From Adiantum capillus-veneris (taxonomy: Eukaryota > Streptophyta > Polypodiopsida > Polypodiales > Pteridaceae), in assembly GCA_014529385.2 (NCBI GenBank), contig CM043955.1, positions 135,790,108-135,854,107 on the forward strand: a stretch of 64,000 nucleotides of DNA. The letters are read 5' to 3'. Shown in pieces: positions 47,134-61,410 of this stretch. A model generated the notes under the pieces. It worked only from the letters and a program-made list of their open reading frames with translations, ran no database searches and had not been told where the DNA came from. Each line of letters opens with the position of its first letter. Positions within the stretch are counted from its first letter, which is position 1. Both the position numbers and the translations under genes were made by a program.

Positions 47134-48280
47134 TGTCAGGAGTTTTTTTGAGCAAGGGATTGTGCATATGTACATACACATGCATGGTGCATCGAATAAA
47201 GGATTACCCAATTTCTATAGCCAGGTGGTTACGTGGGCCCCACGTGTGTACAGGTAGGAAAGGGTGTACATAGTGCATCGATTTTCACTATTATGAGTGC
47301 CAGTGTGTTTTTTATACAATAAGGAGGAGTTGGTAGCGTGTAAAACTTCTCGAGGAATCTATCCGCGGGCCGACGACATGAGGTAAGCAGGTGCGTCAGA
47401 TGGCATTGAGTGGCGTCACGAGGTCGAACGGGGTCAATACTTGCACGTGGAGAAGTATGGACACAACGTGGGTGTTTTCTTGTGATACTTATGCAGAAAG
47501 GTCATCATGAGGACCACTTTTTGGGGCCACTTCACGTGGTTGCGGGATGCATTATTTGGAAAAACTGAGTGCCAGGTGTGCGGATGATGCAAAAAAGGTG
47601 ACAACTATGCACGGCGAGGTCAGTTTTTGGCCTGTTCGGGGTCCGTTTGAGGTCATCAAAAAGTCCACGGGTGCCCAACTAATAAAGCTAAGTGTGGGAA
47701 CTGAAAAAAGAGAGAGAAGACCAGAAAAAAACATGGAGAAGAGAGGAGGAATAGCCACAAGTGTGTTTTTGTTGTTTTTGGAGCATTTTTTGGCCCTAAA
47801 CTGCTCCTTTGAGGTCGGATTTGAGCACTGTGACATTGTAGGGTGGGGTTTTTGGGCGTTCCAGACGCAATGGAACTGTCAATTTTTTCCAAATTCCTCA
47901 CATATTTTCTGCTGTTTTTCTGTGTAATCTTCTCCGGTGAGTGAAGCCTCTGCTTAACTTTGTGGTTGTATCTGGTGTATTTCCTCAATACTGGGTAAAC
48001 TATTTGCCCCATTGGTGTTGGGCTGAGATTCATTGAGTCTCAACATCAGCAATTTTCCTCCTTTGAGCTGAATTGATAGTGTGTGTGTGTGAGTGTGTAT
48101 GTGTGAGTGTTGAGTGGGCAAGTGGGAAATCTCTCTCTTCTCACTCCGTCTGTGTGTTTCCTGTCTCGGCCAGGCTGGTTGTGTAAGCCGAGTGGTGCCC
48201 CATAATGTGTGTGTGTATCATCCCAAGAGTGTGTGTCGGGTCATTATAGAGGCGTTGTGTGTGTTTCCATCCCGCTCACA
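47134..48280 (+). repeat. X-family LTR2
   Basis: 1147 bp. Its right flank (48281 onward) is copia sequence, not the T LTR, so it entered from an element sitting in copia. In its later part it differs from LTR1 and LTR3 at many shared sites. Confidence 0.9.
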
Positions 48281-50235
48281 CCGTGAAACCAAAATACGCT
48301 TTGTTTGCGGATGATACAACTTGTAACCTTTGCTTTCAGCACTATAACCAACAAAAATACATTTGACAGCCTTATCATCCAATTTCTGCGCTGTGTTTGT
48401 GGCACCAAAGCATATGCCAAACAACCAAAAACACGCATGTGCTCAATAGAAGGCTTTCTATCATGCCATGCTTCATATGGAGTAATAGGTTACAAAGCTT
48501 TCGTAGGACACTTGTTTAGTACATAATGGCACACATGATGGCCTCAAGACAAAAAGAATGCGCAAAGCTTGACTTTTGAGTCTTGACCATACATTGTGCC
48601 ATTTCTGTAAGGGATCTGTTTTTCCTCTCAGCAACACCATTTTGCTGAGGTGTATAAGGCACTGAACATTGGTGTTTTATCCCATGACTAGCCAAAAATG
48701 CATTGAATTTATGAGACATATACTCCTTCCCTCGATTGGAACGGAGGGTGCCCATAGTACATTTTGAGACATTTTCAGCCATAGCTAGAAATTGTTTGAA
48801 GCACATAAAAACTTCGGACTTCGCTTTAAGTGGAAATACCCATGCATGCTTGGAGTAATCATCTATGAAAGTCACGAAGTACAGGTAATTGCCCAAGGAC
48901 GGAGTTTGCATGGGCCAATAAACATCACTATGCACAACCTGCAACATACATGTGGCCCAAACTGAACCATCCTTTGGAAACTTAGAACGCTGCATCTTAC
49001 CCAAAATACACCCTTCACAAACATGTTTGACAGGTGCTTCAACAGGCGGAAAAGAAGAAAGCATATTAGATTTTTGCAAACGCAACAAACTGGCAAAATT
49101 CAGATGACCAAAACATGCATGCTAAAGTTTTGCATCTGAAATAGCCCTTGAATTTGCAACTGTATTTGCAAAATTTTTTCAATACTTGTCATACAAAGTG
49201 AGCTTATACAGCCCACGACACAAAAGCCCAGATGCAACGATTTCATCACCAAAATTGAGATCATGAAATGTACATCTGTTATCCACAAATTTGACACAGG
49301 TCCAAGTCTAGCAAGTGCAAATATAGACAAAATATTCTTCTTGATCCCAGGTACATAAAGTGCATCAACAAGTGTGAAAGAACTGCCATTAGCAGTAGTA
49401 AGCACAATCTTTCCAACTCCTTGAACCGGATAAGAGGCATTGTTGGCACAAGTGACTGAATTCCCATGAGGGACAGACTGGAGAGAGGTGAACAATTCAC
49501 GATGTGAGGTAATGTGCTTTGTAGCACCACTGTCAAAATACCACACATGTGAATCTGCAGCAGCTGACAAGCATGCATCATGGACAATAGGATTGTAAGA
49601 GCACTCTGCACTAAAAGACCATTATACATCAACATCAGCAACACAATCTCCTTTCATAGAAGACTCAACAATGGCTGCATTTGTAGTGGAACCAGCATTT
49701 GCAGTGGAACCACCCTCTTTCTTCTTAGCCTCTTTTGCCTTCAACTTAGGACACTGCTTGATCAAGTGATCATTAGCTTTACAATAACAACAATGCATCT
49801 TCTTTTTGCCCTTATCACCAGAATTGCCAGACGAAGTGTTGCCAACAAAAGCATTGGGAACAGAAGTTTTGCCACTCATAGCAGAACCATAAGAAGTGGC
49901 TACATTGCTGTTACCACCCTTTCTTTGAGAAGCAATAAAAGCCTGTTTAACTGCATGCTGTCTAGTCCTGTTTTTTTTTGAAAGTGACTCTTGCAACAAC
50001 AATGTGCATAATGCATCAAACTTGACAACTTCTGGATTTCCTTGGATCATAAGTCTCCAAGTACTAGCAAAAGTCTGGTAAGAATCTGGTAAGGCATCAA
50101 GGACAATCTACACAAGGGAACTGTTGTTAAGTATGGAGCCTGATTTACCCCTTGTAATTTTCTATGGTAAAAACGCACATTTGTAAGGCCCCCATTATGA
50201 GGAGAAGCCATCGTGCGTGAAGGAAAATCACTCAC
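48281..50235 (-). pseudogene. Ty1/copia relic: gag, protease, integrase
   Basis: Reading down the minus strand: a gag end with DALPDSYQTFASTWRL and EVVKFDALCTLLLQ; a knuckle CCYCKANDHLIKQC near 49770; protease WYFDSGATKHIT at about 49540; integrase (48516-49088) with HVCEGCILGKMQRS, VVHSDVY, FVTFIDDYSKHAWVF and QQNGVAERKNRSL. The integrase acid site reads RSNRGKEY where RSDRGGEY is usual, so D is replaced by N. Frame breaks lie near 50050, 49600 and 49095. Below 48400 it continues KGYKLYHPQTKRILVSR, where it is cut by LTR2. RT and RNase H are absent. Confidence 0.9.
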
Positions 50236-51158
50236 CAGAAATAAAAATCACTCGCAAAATGGTGAAACTTGCAAGATTCAGTTTGCCTTCTCAAAAGAAT
50301 TTAATGTCTGGGGGAAATTGCCAAGGAACCAAGCAAAGCTATGAACTACAAACCTCAATCATCAGAAATCAAAGCAAGGAGAGATTTCAGGCAAAACATG
50401 ACTCCAGAAGTGGTTGCCAGAAACAGATTTGGTCAAAATGGAAAAAATATGGCCGTAAACTAAAAAATGGGGCAAACTATGGAAAAACATGTCCAAAGTT
50501 GAAATAATTTCACCAGTGTACTAGGAAAACCTATAGGAAACAATGTGCACAAGATTTGTATGAAAATTCTTCCCAACATGGATCACGATCCATGTACCTT
50601 TTTGGCCAAAATAAGTAAAACCCATGCCATCTGATTCAGTATGATCAAGAAAGCCAAGCCATGAAGTTTCAATCCATTTGAATCCCAAAATCAATCTCAA
50701 AAAGCCAAAATCTCTAAATCTGTACATGATTTCCAAAATTAAGCCCAAGTGTCAAACCATTGATCCAAATCCCAAATTTTTTGGACCAAGTCATAATCAA
50801 GATGAACCCTACCAGATGGTATCATCAGATTTCCAAGATATTGCCCAACATGGATCGTGATCCATGTACCTTCAACCCTAAATCCAGAGAAAATTGCTCA
50901 GTAACATCCCCTTATGCCCAGGAGCAACTTCCCAAAGTTAGAATTTTCAAATGCTTCCCAACATGGATCGCGATCCATCTTCCTTTTGCCAAAATCCATC
51001 TGTTACATTACAGTCTTGTGCCTATAGTAATCCTAGGTGCACTGGTGAAATTTAGTTAAATTTGGACTAGTTTTGACAAAGTTAAGCTCACTTTTTCAAT
51101 TTATGGTCAAGTTTACACTTTCCAACAATTTTGATCAATGGCTAAAACCTGATTTCAC
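50236..51158. other. Unassigned, with three near-palindromes
   Basis: AT-rich sequence above the copia relic with no recognised domain. ATGGATCGCGATCCAT-type 16-mers lie at 50578-50593, 50850-50865 and 50963-50978, each preceded by CCCAAC. It may be the LTR or leader of the copia relic, but no second LTR copy is present. Confidence 0.45.
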
Positions 51159-53497
51159 TTGCAAATTGGAAACATGATGCCTCAAAGGAAAGCACAGAGG
51201 GAGTGGAATGTGGCACCCTATGAGATAACCGATATCTCATCAAATGAGAAAGCTCACCTCACCGAACAAGTACTTGAAGCAATTCCGGCAAATATTTTCA
51301 TCGGAAGGTTCCAAGCAAAAGATGGAGAAATTGTAAAGACCACCATCTTTCCACAGGAAATGTGGACTTTGCCTACAGCTCGACAACTTCTTACGACTGC
51401 CGCCTTGGGGAACAGATTTTTAGACGAGCTCTCTAGCTCATAAGTTCAATTCAACACAATGGGGAAGAAACTCTAACAGACAAGGATGGGGCAGTTGTTA
51501 AGGTGAAAATTACAACTGAAATCATCAATGAAGCCCTCCACCTGCCGCGCAGGGGACGCACAATCTATTGCAAAAAACGAAGGCAATAGACAATGATAAA
51601 GCCTTTTTGAAGCAACGAGGCCACAAGCTGACATATCAAGACCTGATCTACTCAGAAACGAAACTGCCATAGCGTCTTATATTACAACATTTCAAGGTGC
51701 AGAAGCCACCTAGATATACTGAACCCTTGTTGCATATGGCAATGGTGATGGCAATGGGCTTGGCAGGGTGGTCAATTGGGACTTTGGCAACTATCTTCTT
51801 GACACGATTGTGGAAGCAAACCTGAAGGGCCGTCAAAGAAGTAAAGCTTACATGAACGGAGGACCAATGCTCACACGGATAGCCTATCAAGCATTGGGCA
51901 TGATCGACGATCTACCACCTATCGAAACGCAGATAGATCTAATCCACAGGTCCAAAAGAGCTGTGAGACCAGTGGCAGGACCTTCTACAAGGTGGAATCC
52001 TGGAGTCAAACAGAGAAGGAAAAGTGCACCTCTAAGGGATTCTGACAGTGAGAAAACCGAGTCAGATGCTTGGAGTAGCCAGAAGAGGGGTCCCACCCAA
52101 GAGATACTCCTTCTGAGTACCAATCTTTGGAGGAAGAGTAGGATAGCCCATACACCCTGGGATATACCTGGTTAAAGAAAAAGGCTGCACATTTGGCAAA
52201 AACTATCCCCATCACTCATGCCAGGAGGAAAATGAAAGAGGCTTAGGCATTGAGGAAAAGCTTCGCCAACAAAAGAAAGATCAGCATCAAACCCAAGAAA
52301 CAGAAACGGATGACGAGAAAGAAGACGATGAAGTCGAGAATGCTCCGCTGCCTGATACACAGGCAAACAGAGGCCTTGCAAAGGATCAAGCAACAAAAGA
52401 GGAAGGAAGTTGAAGAAAAATGAGAAATTACCAGCGCCATGTGGCAACGAATTCACAATGAGCTCAAGCGAAAGATGGAGTAGAGGTAGCAAGAAGAATC
52501 AAAGAAGCAACGTGTCAATGATCTAGAATCATGTGAAGAATCTGGTAAGAGTAAAAAAGAGGAAAGTCACTCGCAAGGAGAGGGACAACACGACAAGGTC
52601 AAGACCTTGGTCTCCCAAGGATGTTGAGCCACTTTCAGAGATGTCAAAAAAAAGAGAAAGGAGAAAGTGCAGGATGATCGAAGCAAGGGGTCGATGAAAA
52701 GCAGACAGAACAGCAAACGGATCAAAAAACAGAATCACAAACAAAGCCTGCCACAACCTCTGATGCATTAGAGGATTTGAAACACAAGGAAAAGCAAGCT
52801 GAGGTGGCTGAGCAATCGGATCAGAGACGAAAGGACCAACATGGGCCAAAAATGCCACGCACACAAGCGGCCATAAAAGAAGGAGCGGAGATAGTTAGGT
52901 CATTTGACATTGACGATCACTTAGAGAAGATCAAACCAGTTTCAATGTCAAAGATCTCTTTACAACCTCTAGGAGCTGGAGTTAGAAGACAACAAAAAGG
53001 AGGCATCTAAAGCAGCAACAGAATCCTGGAAGTTAAAGCAACAAATCAAAGCACTAAAGAACGCACAAGTCCAGGCGCAATTGGAGTTGCAGAGAGAACG
53101 AGAAAATGCAACATAGTATTACAAAGAAGTGCAACAATTCAATGAGGCAAACTCCACATTGCAGATCGAACAGCAATGCCGCAAGAAGGAGCTAACCAGA
53201 GAAAAGGAAGAAAATGAGAAGCTACAAGGCTCGTATGTAGCAAGTCTCTCACTCAGCTCCTAGCCATACAGGAGACACCCTCCTCTTCAACGATGACTGC
53301 AGGATCTACTTCCTTGAGCCAAGAAATCAAAGAGTTGGAAGAGGCCCTAAAACAAGAGAAATATGACAGATAGACCATGACGGCAGGTCATAGGGCCCTA
53401 CAACAGGCCAAGGATGAGGAAATCGATGACTTAAAGAGGCAACTGGCTGAGGCAAGAGGGGAAGTAGAAGCTCTAAAAGCCAATCAAACAAAGTATC
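51159..53497 (+). pseudogene. Decayed plant transposon-type ORF, N part, coiled coil
   Basis: A long decayed coding region read in several frames. It begins MPQRKAQREWNVAPYEITD (51168), then KVKITTEIINEALHLPRRGR (about 51510-51570), QHFKVQKPPRYTEPLLHMAM (about 51690) and DFGNYLLDTIVEANLKGRQ with NGGPMLTRIAYQALGM (51768-51905). This order recalls the 'putative plant transposon protein' domain, by general resemblance only. From about 52200 the reading is Lys/Glu-rich and becomes coiled-coil-like (KQQIKALKNAQ, KDEEIDDLKRQLAEARGE). It stops at 53497, where L5 inserts, and resumes at 58726. Confidence 0.5.
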
Positions 53498-53969
53498 TGT
53501 AATGGAATTGATATTTCTAGTAATTATTGCAGCTGACAGGTGGAAAAGGATTGACCGAGCTAGGCCTATGCATATGGAAATATATTTCATGTATTATTCA
53601 AGTGGTCTTTATGAGCTTCGGCCATTTATGACCGGCCGGCCAGTTTGTACTCATAATTGACCATTTAAGAAATCTATAAAACAAATACGTGCAAGAGGGA
53701 AATGGTCACTCTTGTACTGGGGGAGATTGCACCCAGTGTCCGTCTCATTCTTCTCTCCTCTCTTCTCTTCTCTCTTGCCGTGCCAAGCGTAGCAGTCCTC
53801 TCTTGGAGGTGCGACTGCACATGTTCTCTTTCTCTCTCTCGTTCGTTGTCTCTCTCTGTTCGCGTACATCGTTGATTATGTGCTAGGTAAGCATATTTGT
53901 GTGTTTCATGGATTGCAATATATTGTATTTTAGTATTTTTCAGGGGCGCCACGCTTTCCGTTTGTAGCA
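53498..53969 (+). repeat. L5 5' LTR
   Basis: 472 bp with a TATA box (CTATAAAAC at 53674) followed by a CT-rich stretch (about 53745-53775). It differs from the 3' LTR at a modest number of sites. Confidence 0.93.
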
Positions 53970-53970
53970 A

Positions 53971-53982
53971 TGGTATCAGAGC
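53971..53982 (+). promoter_or_regulatory. L5 primer-binding site
   Basis: TGGTATCAGAGC, exact initiator-Met complement, one base after the LTR. Confidence 0.93.
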
Positions 53983-54779
53983 TGAGGCTACGCTCCAAGA
54001 TTGAAGATTTTTGACACGTAACAGCTAAGTGTTTTGTTTTCTTATGCTTGTAGATTTTGTTAATTTCTTCAATTTATACTAATTAACATCGATTATATGA
54101 GATAGATAGTGATTTTTAGAAATTGAAGAGAATCCTTTGTTTATCACGATATAGTGCTTCTTAGTATAACTACGTTAATTAAACATATTAATAGAATATA
54201 TTAAATTTAAGCTACGATGATACGCTGGAACGAGAAAGGATCACGAGTATTTTGTGGATGCTTTTAATGTGTATGACAAGGGAATTTAGGTGAAACCCTT
54301 ATACCTGCAATATGCAAAGCTTGAAGAGCTTCATGGATTGGCTCCACATGCCATGGCTATGAATAATCGTGAAGTAAAGGATACTCCAGATAATGAGAAG
54401 ATGGCCATATACTAAATTTACATTGCTCGAGCAGCAAGAGTTTATGGAATTCCTCGAACACGTTTGATCTACGAGTGGATGCAAGTTACAAGTTTGAAGG
54501 TTATTAAGTCGCAGCAAAGAGACTACGACCCACGAGAAATTACCCCAAACAAGACCATGGAGAATCTTTTAAAATAATAATAAATATATGTAAAAAAAAT
54601 GCTGCTCGATGCTGTTAAACCAAGCAAGACAGGTGTAGGCGTTTTTTGGTTGGGTCCTACACACAACGGTGCGTGCACTTGCTCTGCACTTGGCACACCT
54701 AGGTTTCTAGACGATGCAGGTCCGAGGTTCTCTCCAGTCCCCTATGCACCCAAGGCTGCGCAACACTCATTTGCTAACC

Positions 54780-54822
<43 letters not shown>

Positions 54823-57800
54823 CTAGCCGCTGCCATGCATCATTTGCAGTGGTGATCACTTCACGAGCAGCATTCAACCCGCCTCTCTCTACTTTTCCTC
54901 ATCTAACCACCACATGCACACCCTTTTGGTTGCATGGTGTGCTTGCCAACCACACACATTTGCTTGCGTACGTTATCAGCTCCCTATAATGGGTTGCATG
55001 CAGATCAGTAGTGAAGTCGCCCAAGTCACCAACTAATGCATGGCCACTGCTGTCTCACTCCCTCTTTCTCTCTTATCCTCCGTTTGCTACACATGTGTAC
55101 ACAAACTCTCTCTCATTCGTAAACCATGCAGCCACGCCACAACTGTCTGTCTTCTAGTCACTCTCTTGCTCTCTTTGTCTACCCCTCGTGCTGCAGTAGA
55201 AGTACACACAAACTCTCGGTTGCCGAAACTGCCACCAACCAACTGGCCTTCCCAACTGACCCAAGCAATAATTTTCAATGGCACCAACCCCTCTCTCTTA
55301 CGTCGGCTGCCAACCAACCCTACCTCTCTCGCTATCTCTGCCTTGTCGAATATACCAGCTACCAACTATCACCCGATGGTGCCTACCGTAGCTGCATAAT
55401 TAACTGGTCTTGCATGGCCCTTTTGGGAGCTCCACCAACCAACCCAACCGACCTATATCTCTTGCATGGTGCCACGCATTAGGAGCCCACACTTCAACCA
55501 CCTATTTCTCTTCCCGCTTATCGCCTTCTCAGGCTGCTAATTCATTCCCTGACCCGCTACGTCTGCCATGCGACCAGTGGCACTCCAACCTCTCTGGTAG
55601 GCAGCATGTGCCTTGCAGTGATTGTGATTGCCAATTGTTGCATAGACCGACCTCTTCAGGTTATTCGCTACAGCCACCTTGGACGGCTCGACTCGCTAGT
55701 GGAAGGACAAATTTTGTGAGCTCTATTTGCCCTGCATATACACACATCACGTTCTTGGCGTCATTGAAGTTGACAGCAGATAGTTGGGCGGCTCGGTTTG
55801 TTGATGTGAGGGCATAACGGCTTGGTATATGACAATCTATCGGCGGTATATGCTGGGAACCGTCATTTTGCAATGGACCACATCAGTGGAAAAAATGATT
55901 TCATCTATACAAATTACTCTCGTGACTTCTAGTGCTCCTTCCCATTGGTTGCTGAGCTCGTGACTTCAGGTTTCAAAACCCATGTAGGCCAAGAATATTG
56001 GCAAGCATCCCATTCTTCAGATCCACCATGGGCTCCCGATAAAGATCCAAGTCACCATCATCGACGTGAGACAAGGTACCTAAGGCAAGGCGACTGTGAC
56101 AATGTCCAAGAATATAAAACAAATCCTCGCCCACAATGATGCTAATCAAGGAGTCCCAAGAAAATTTATCATTGCTATCATTATCTTTTCATTCATAAAT
56201 TGCCATATCTGTTCATGACAATAGCCCATGTCAACCAAGTTTCCATTACAACTTGTTAGTATCCATTTTTTTTAAAATTTATTTTTCTCTACCCGCAAAC
56301 CATTGGCTTGATGGTGATGTCCGCTCACACCTATTACCATTACATGAGGCATCCTCAGGCATTGACAATGATGATGACCTGACGACTTTAGGTTTTTAGT
56401 TGTAATCCTTTCTTTCACGTTATTTCATTTTATCTTGTACCCAAACATTGTATTAGAACCATAAAGATTGTATCAGTTTGGTCCCATAGACCTTTGCAAG
56501 ACGTGAAATATAGCATTTCATGTCGCTCTTTCTCTCTCTTTATCCTCCCAACATGACTACTTACAACGGTGGACATTGATGAAGCTCTTCCATGACTAAT
56601 GCAATACCTTTTGCGACGACGCCCAATGTCGGGCATCCACGGGACTTGACGACAATGACACTGATTTTAGTTTATTTTTCTATACAGACATTGTATTAGA
56701 TCCATAAGGATTGTATTAGTTTGCTCTTATAGGTAATTTGTATAAGTTGCAGACTCTCATACTACATACCTAGTACAAGTTTAGAAGAGAAGCTTAAGTT
56801 TTTGGTCTTGTCAGACATTTTCTTGATGCATATTCTTTTACATATTTTGACGTCTGATTGGCAATGTTCGAAAGAGCAACTAAGGTCAAATCAATTTTGC
56901 ATTGTTTTTTTTATTCGTGGACCAATCTACTATTTATAATATGGCCTTTACCTGATGTATGCTCGTGATATCATAATTAAACACTAGTCAATGCCCTTTA
57001 ACAATTATAAATAATAAAATTTACAATGTTAAGCACTTTAGAGACAACAACTTGCGATATCAAGGGGACTACTCCATTTATTCAAACAACAACAATCTAC
57101 AATATATTGATTCCATCTCAATTTTCGATTAATCCGAGGCTCATCATTGTAAATGACTTTTTCTAATTACAGTTCTCTCCTATTTGTATCTCTCTCCCCA
57201 CGCACAGACTACTACATATTTCAGATGCAGTACATCATCTAGAGTCTAATGATTTATAGAGAGCAACCAGGTAAGTTCTCTCCGCATTTTCATTTTGGTT
57301 TTGAAAAATCTTCTCAGAAACACAAGTAATTATACACTAATAACACTCTCTCAGATACTCATAGTCCTACACATATTTCTTAATACCATTCCACAGAGAA
57401 AAACAACGTTACATAAATTCAACACATCTAGCTTACTTATCAGCTTGATTACCATTTATTTCTTGAAAGAAGGCATGGCTCTTTTAATTACCTGCATTCT
57501 CTATACTTGTATTAAACAAAATTGCTATTGTGATAATTTCACATTGAGATATGCATCTACTCACGTGAGACGGGGTGCTTTCAATTAAATACCAATTTGT
57601 CAGTACTCTGTTACTCAATCTTACTCCAATGTGGTGTGAAACAGGTAGTACATTTTTTTTGATGTTTTTATGCCCTGCCTAGTCCATTGGTCACATGCAC
57701 ACAGATCCGTCGATTTAGGCAGTGTGTAAATGCTCGTCTATAGGCGGCATTAGTGCAAATTCATCGATCTAGGCAGCACGTCTTCTTGGTGTGGATTCGT

Positions 57801-58248
57801 CGATTGAGGCAACACCAATCACAAAATCATGCTGTAGTGGCTGGCCACCACTGCAATTGGTATGATTTTATTACCCGGGGATTTTGGATTTAAAATGGAT
57901 ATATGTTGGCAGATATTTGAACTCAGATTTTTTTTGTGGGTTGTCACGACACTATTTATGAAATTGGATTTGAGATTGATGAGAATTGATCATGATGATG
58001 ATTAGTGTGACCAATGATATCCTGATTCATCAATGTATGACATATACTGCTTATTCTAGTGGTATGGGACACTAGAATAGGTAGTATGTGGATGATGGTA
58101 GGCATAAGCTAATGTTGTTTAGTTTCATAAATTTTTCTTTTATTATGTGATGTTTTTGACACAACATACTAATCACTGTTTTTGACAAGTATTGTTTGCA
58201 GATTTTTATCTTCGCAACTGAGGACAGTTGCTTTCCAATGGAGAGGTA
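53983..58248 (+). other. L5 interior without retroelement genes
   Basis: No conserved domain in six frames. It holds a (CT)n tract (54782-54821), Pro/Ser-rich open stretches around 55040-55817 that I cannot assign, two imperfect copies of a segment with CATTGTATTAGA(A/T)CCATAA (about 56446 and 56688), and three copies of an ATYCRTCGATYKAGGCA motif (57705, 57759, 57795). The total is about 4.3 kb, in the LARD size range. Confidence 0.6.
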
Positions 58249-58720
58249 TGTAATGGAATTGATATTTCTAGTAATTATTGCAGCTGATAGGTGGAAAAGG
58301 CTTGACCGAGCTAGGCCTATGCATACGGAAATATATTTCATGTATTATTCAAGTGGTCTTTATGAGCTTAGGCCACTTATGACCGGACGGCCAATTTGTA
58401 CTCACAATTGACCATTTAAGAAATCTATAAAACAAATGCGTGCAAGAGGGAAATGGTCACTCTTGGACGGGGGGAGATTGCACCCAGTGTCCGTCTCATT
58501 CTTCTCTCCTCTCTTCTCTTCTCTCTTGCCGTGCCAGGCATAGCACTCCTCTCTAGGAGGTGTGCCTGCACATGTTCTCTTCCTCTCTCTCGTTTGTTGT
58601 CTCTCTCTGTTCGCGTACATCGTTGATTATGTGCCAGGTAAGCATATTTGTGTGTTTCATGGATTGCAATATATTGTATTTTAGTATTTTGCAAGGGCGC
58701 CACGCTTTCCGTTTGTAGCA
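58249..58720 (+). repeat. L5 3' LTR
   Basis: Partner of 53498-53969, identical length, followed by the target duplication GTATC. Confidence 0.93.
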
Positions 58721-58725
58721 GTATC

Positions 58726-59914
58726 AGCAGGACCCAAGAGAATTTGAGCAGGGAGAAGGATTTGAACAATCAGCGTTCGAAACTCATCGAACAGAGATGC
58801 CCACTATGAGCACTAGAAAAGGCATGCAGGAATCTGCAAATCTAGCCACGACATCCACCTCGAAGTCGACAAAAGATGAAATTGAGCGCTGGATCTCAGA
58901 AGTAAAGGACCCTTCACACAAGGCGTATATGCAATATGAACTAAAAGTGCTAGAATCGGCTGCCCTCCTCATGATCACTCTAGATGAGGTAGCAAAAAAT
59001 CATGGGCACGAGATGATCTCACTACCATTGATGCGGCAAGAAGTGCGATTATGGTAGTAAAAGATGCTCCCAGAAATTGAACTAAACAGCAGAGGGGACT
59101 ACAGAGAGGTTCCGATTATGGCCCTTCAGATTGAAACCATCCTCGACAATCAACCACTCTAGAGAAAAAAATGGTTCGATCAACGCCCAACTGAGGAAAC
59201 ATATTACAGGAACGCCCCCCAACATCTCAGGATCCACCCCACTTACTTTCCCATCAACAGACAACGATCCTAGGACAATTTTTATAGTTGGAAAAGCAAA
59301 AGACCGGCAGTGCTGAACTACCCGGTAATCACAAAACGCTTAGTAACAACCCCCCATCAGAGCATTACATGGTGCAAACTCTAAAAGGAGTAATCAATAT
59401 GATGAAAGAGATCCCAGATCTCGCTTATCAGATGCTAGTAAAGATTGCCAAAATGCTCATCACATGCATTACAACTTTCAGAGACATTGAAGCAGCAGAG
59501 CATCCATGGGAAGTTTTTGTCAAGGGTACGCGGGGTATTTGCTGGAATATGGAAACAGAAATCCCCAGCAGAAATGTTATCATGTGATCATATGCAAGAG
59601 TCATGTTTCTGCCCTCTCATTACATGCAGACCTTCGAAGAAGCTTTCATGACAGATTTCTTCGAAGTGGACTCTTTCATATTCAATCCAATGATGAAAGA
59701 TCTACCAGCACGCCACATCGCCTACCAAAGTACCATCAACAATAATCCCTTTAGAGAGCTGGCAACCAAAGTCGAGATTGAAGCAAGAGCTCAGAAGTTC
59801 AGAAATCTCACTGCAACGCTCGAAAGAAGACAATAAAGTAATCTCCCTCAGAGACAGCTTGCACGAGGACGTGCAATGAATAGGAAGGGGAGAATGTTTG
59901 GTGGATACAGGCGC
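58726..59914 (+). pseudogene. Decayed transposon-type ORF, C part
   Basis: Continues the ORF cut by L5. Joining 53497 to 58726 gives TKYQQDPREFEQGEGF in one frame. Then come 58797-59057 (KDEIERWISEVKDPSHKAYM; LRK-like helix region) and, after stops and shifts, IPDLAYQMLVKIAKMLITC, YLLEYGNRNPQQKCYHVII, ADLRRSFHDRFL and FRELATKVEIEARAQKFRNL, ending near 59836-59910. I recognise no enzyme motif. The protein is long, helical and charged, and its role is unknown. An R1-type LTR inserts at 59915. Confidence 0.5.
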
Positions 59915-61406
<1,492 letters not shown>

Positions 61407-61410
61407 TAGT

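Larger units (their letters stand above)
53498..58720 (+). mobile_element. Complete non-autonomous LTR element L5
   Basis: 5223 bp: LTRs 53498-53969 and 58249-58720 (472 bp each, TGTAATGG to TTTGTAGCA), an initiator-Met PBS, a purine run AATGGAGAGGTA before the 3' LTR and perfect 5-bp target duplications GTATC (53493-53497, 58721-58725). The 4.3-kb interior has no gag, protease, RT or integrase motif, so it depends on another element, probably copia by its PBS and 5-bp duplication. It splits the decayed coiled-coil ORF. Confidence 0.93.

Noticed and set aside
54599-55817. Host gene inside L5 (Pro/Ser/Leu-rich frames)
   Set aside because: The frames are short, of low complexity and lack any domain; the composition follows the pyrimidine-rich sequence.
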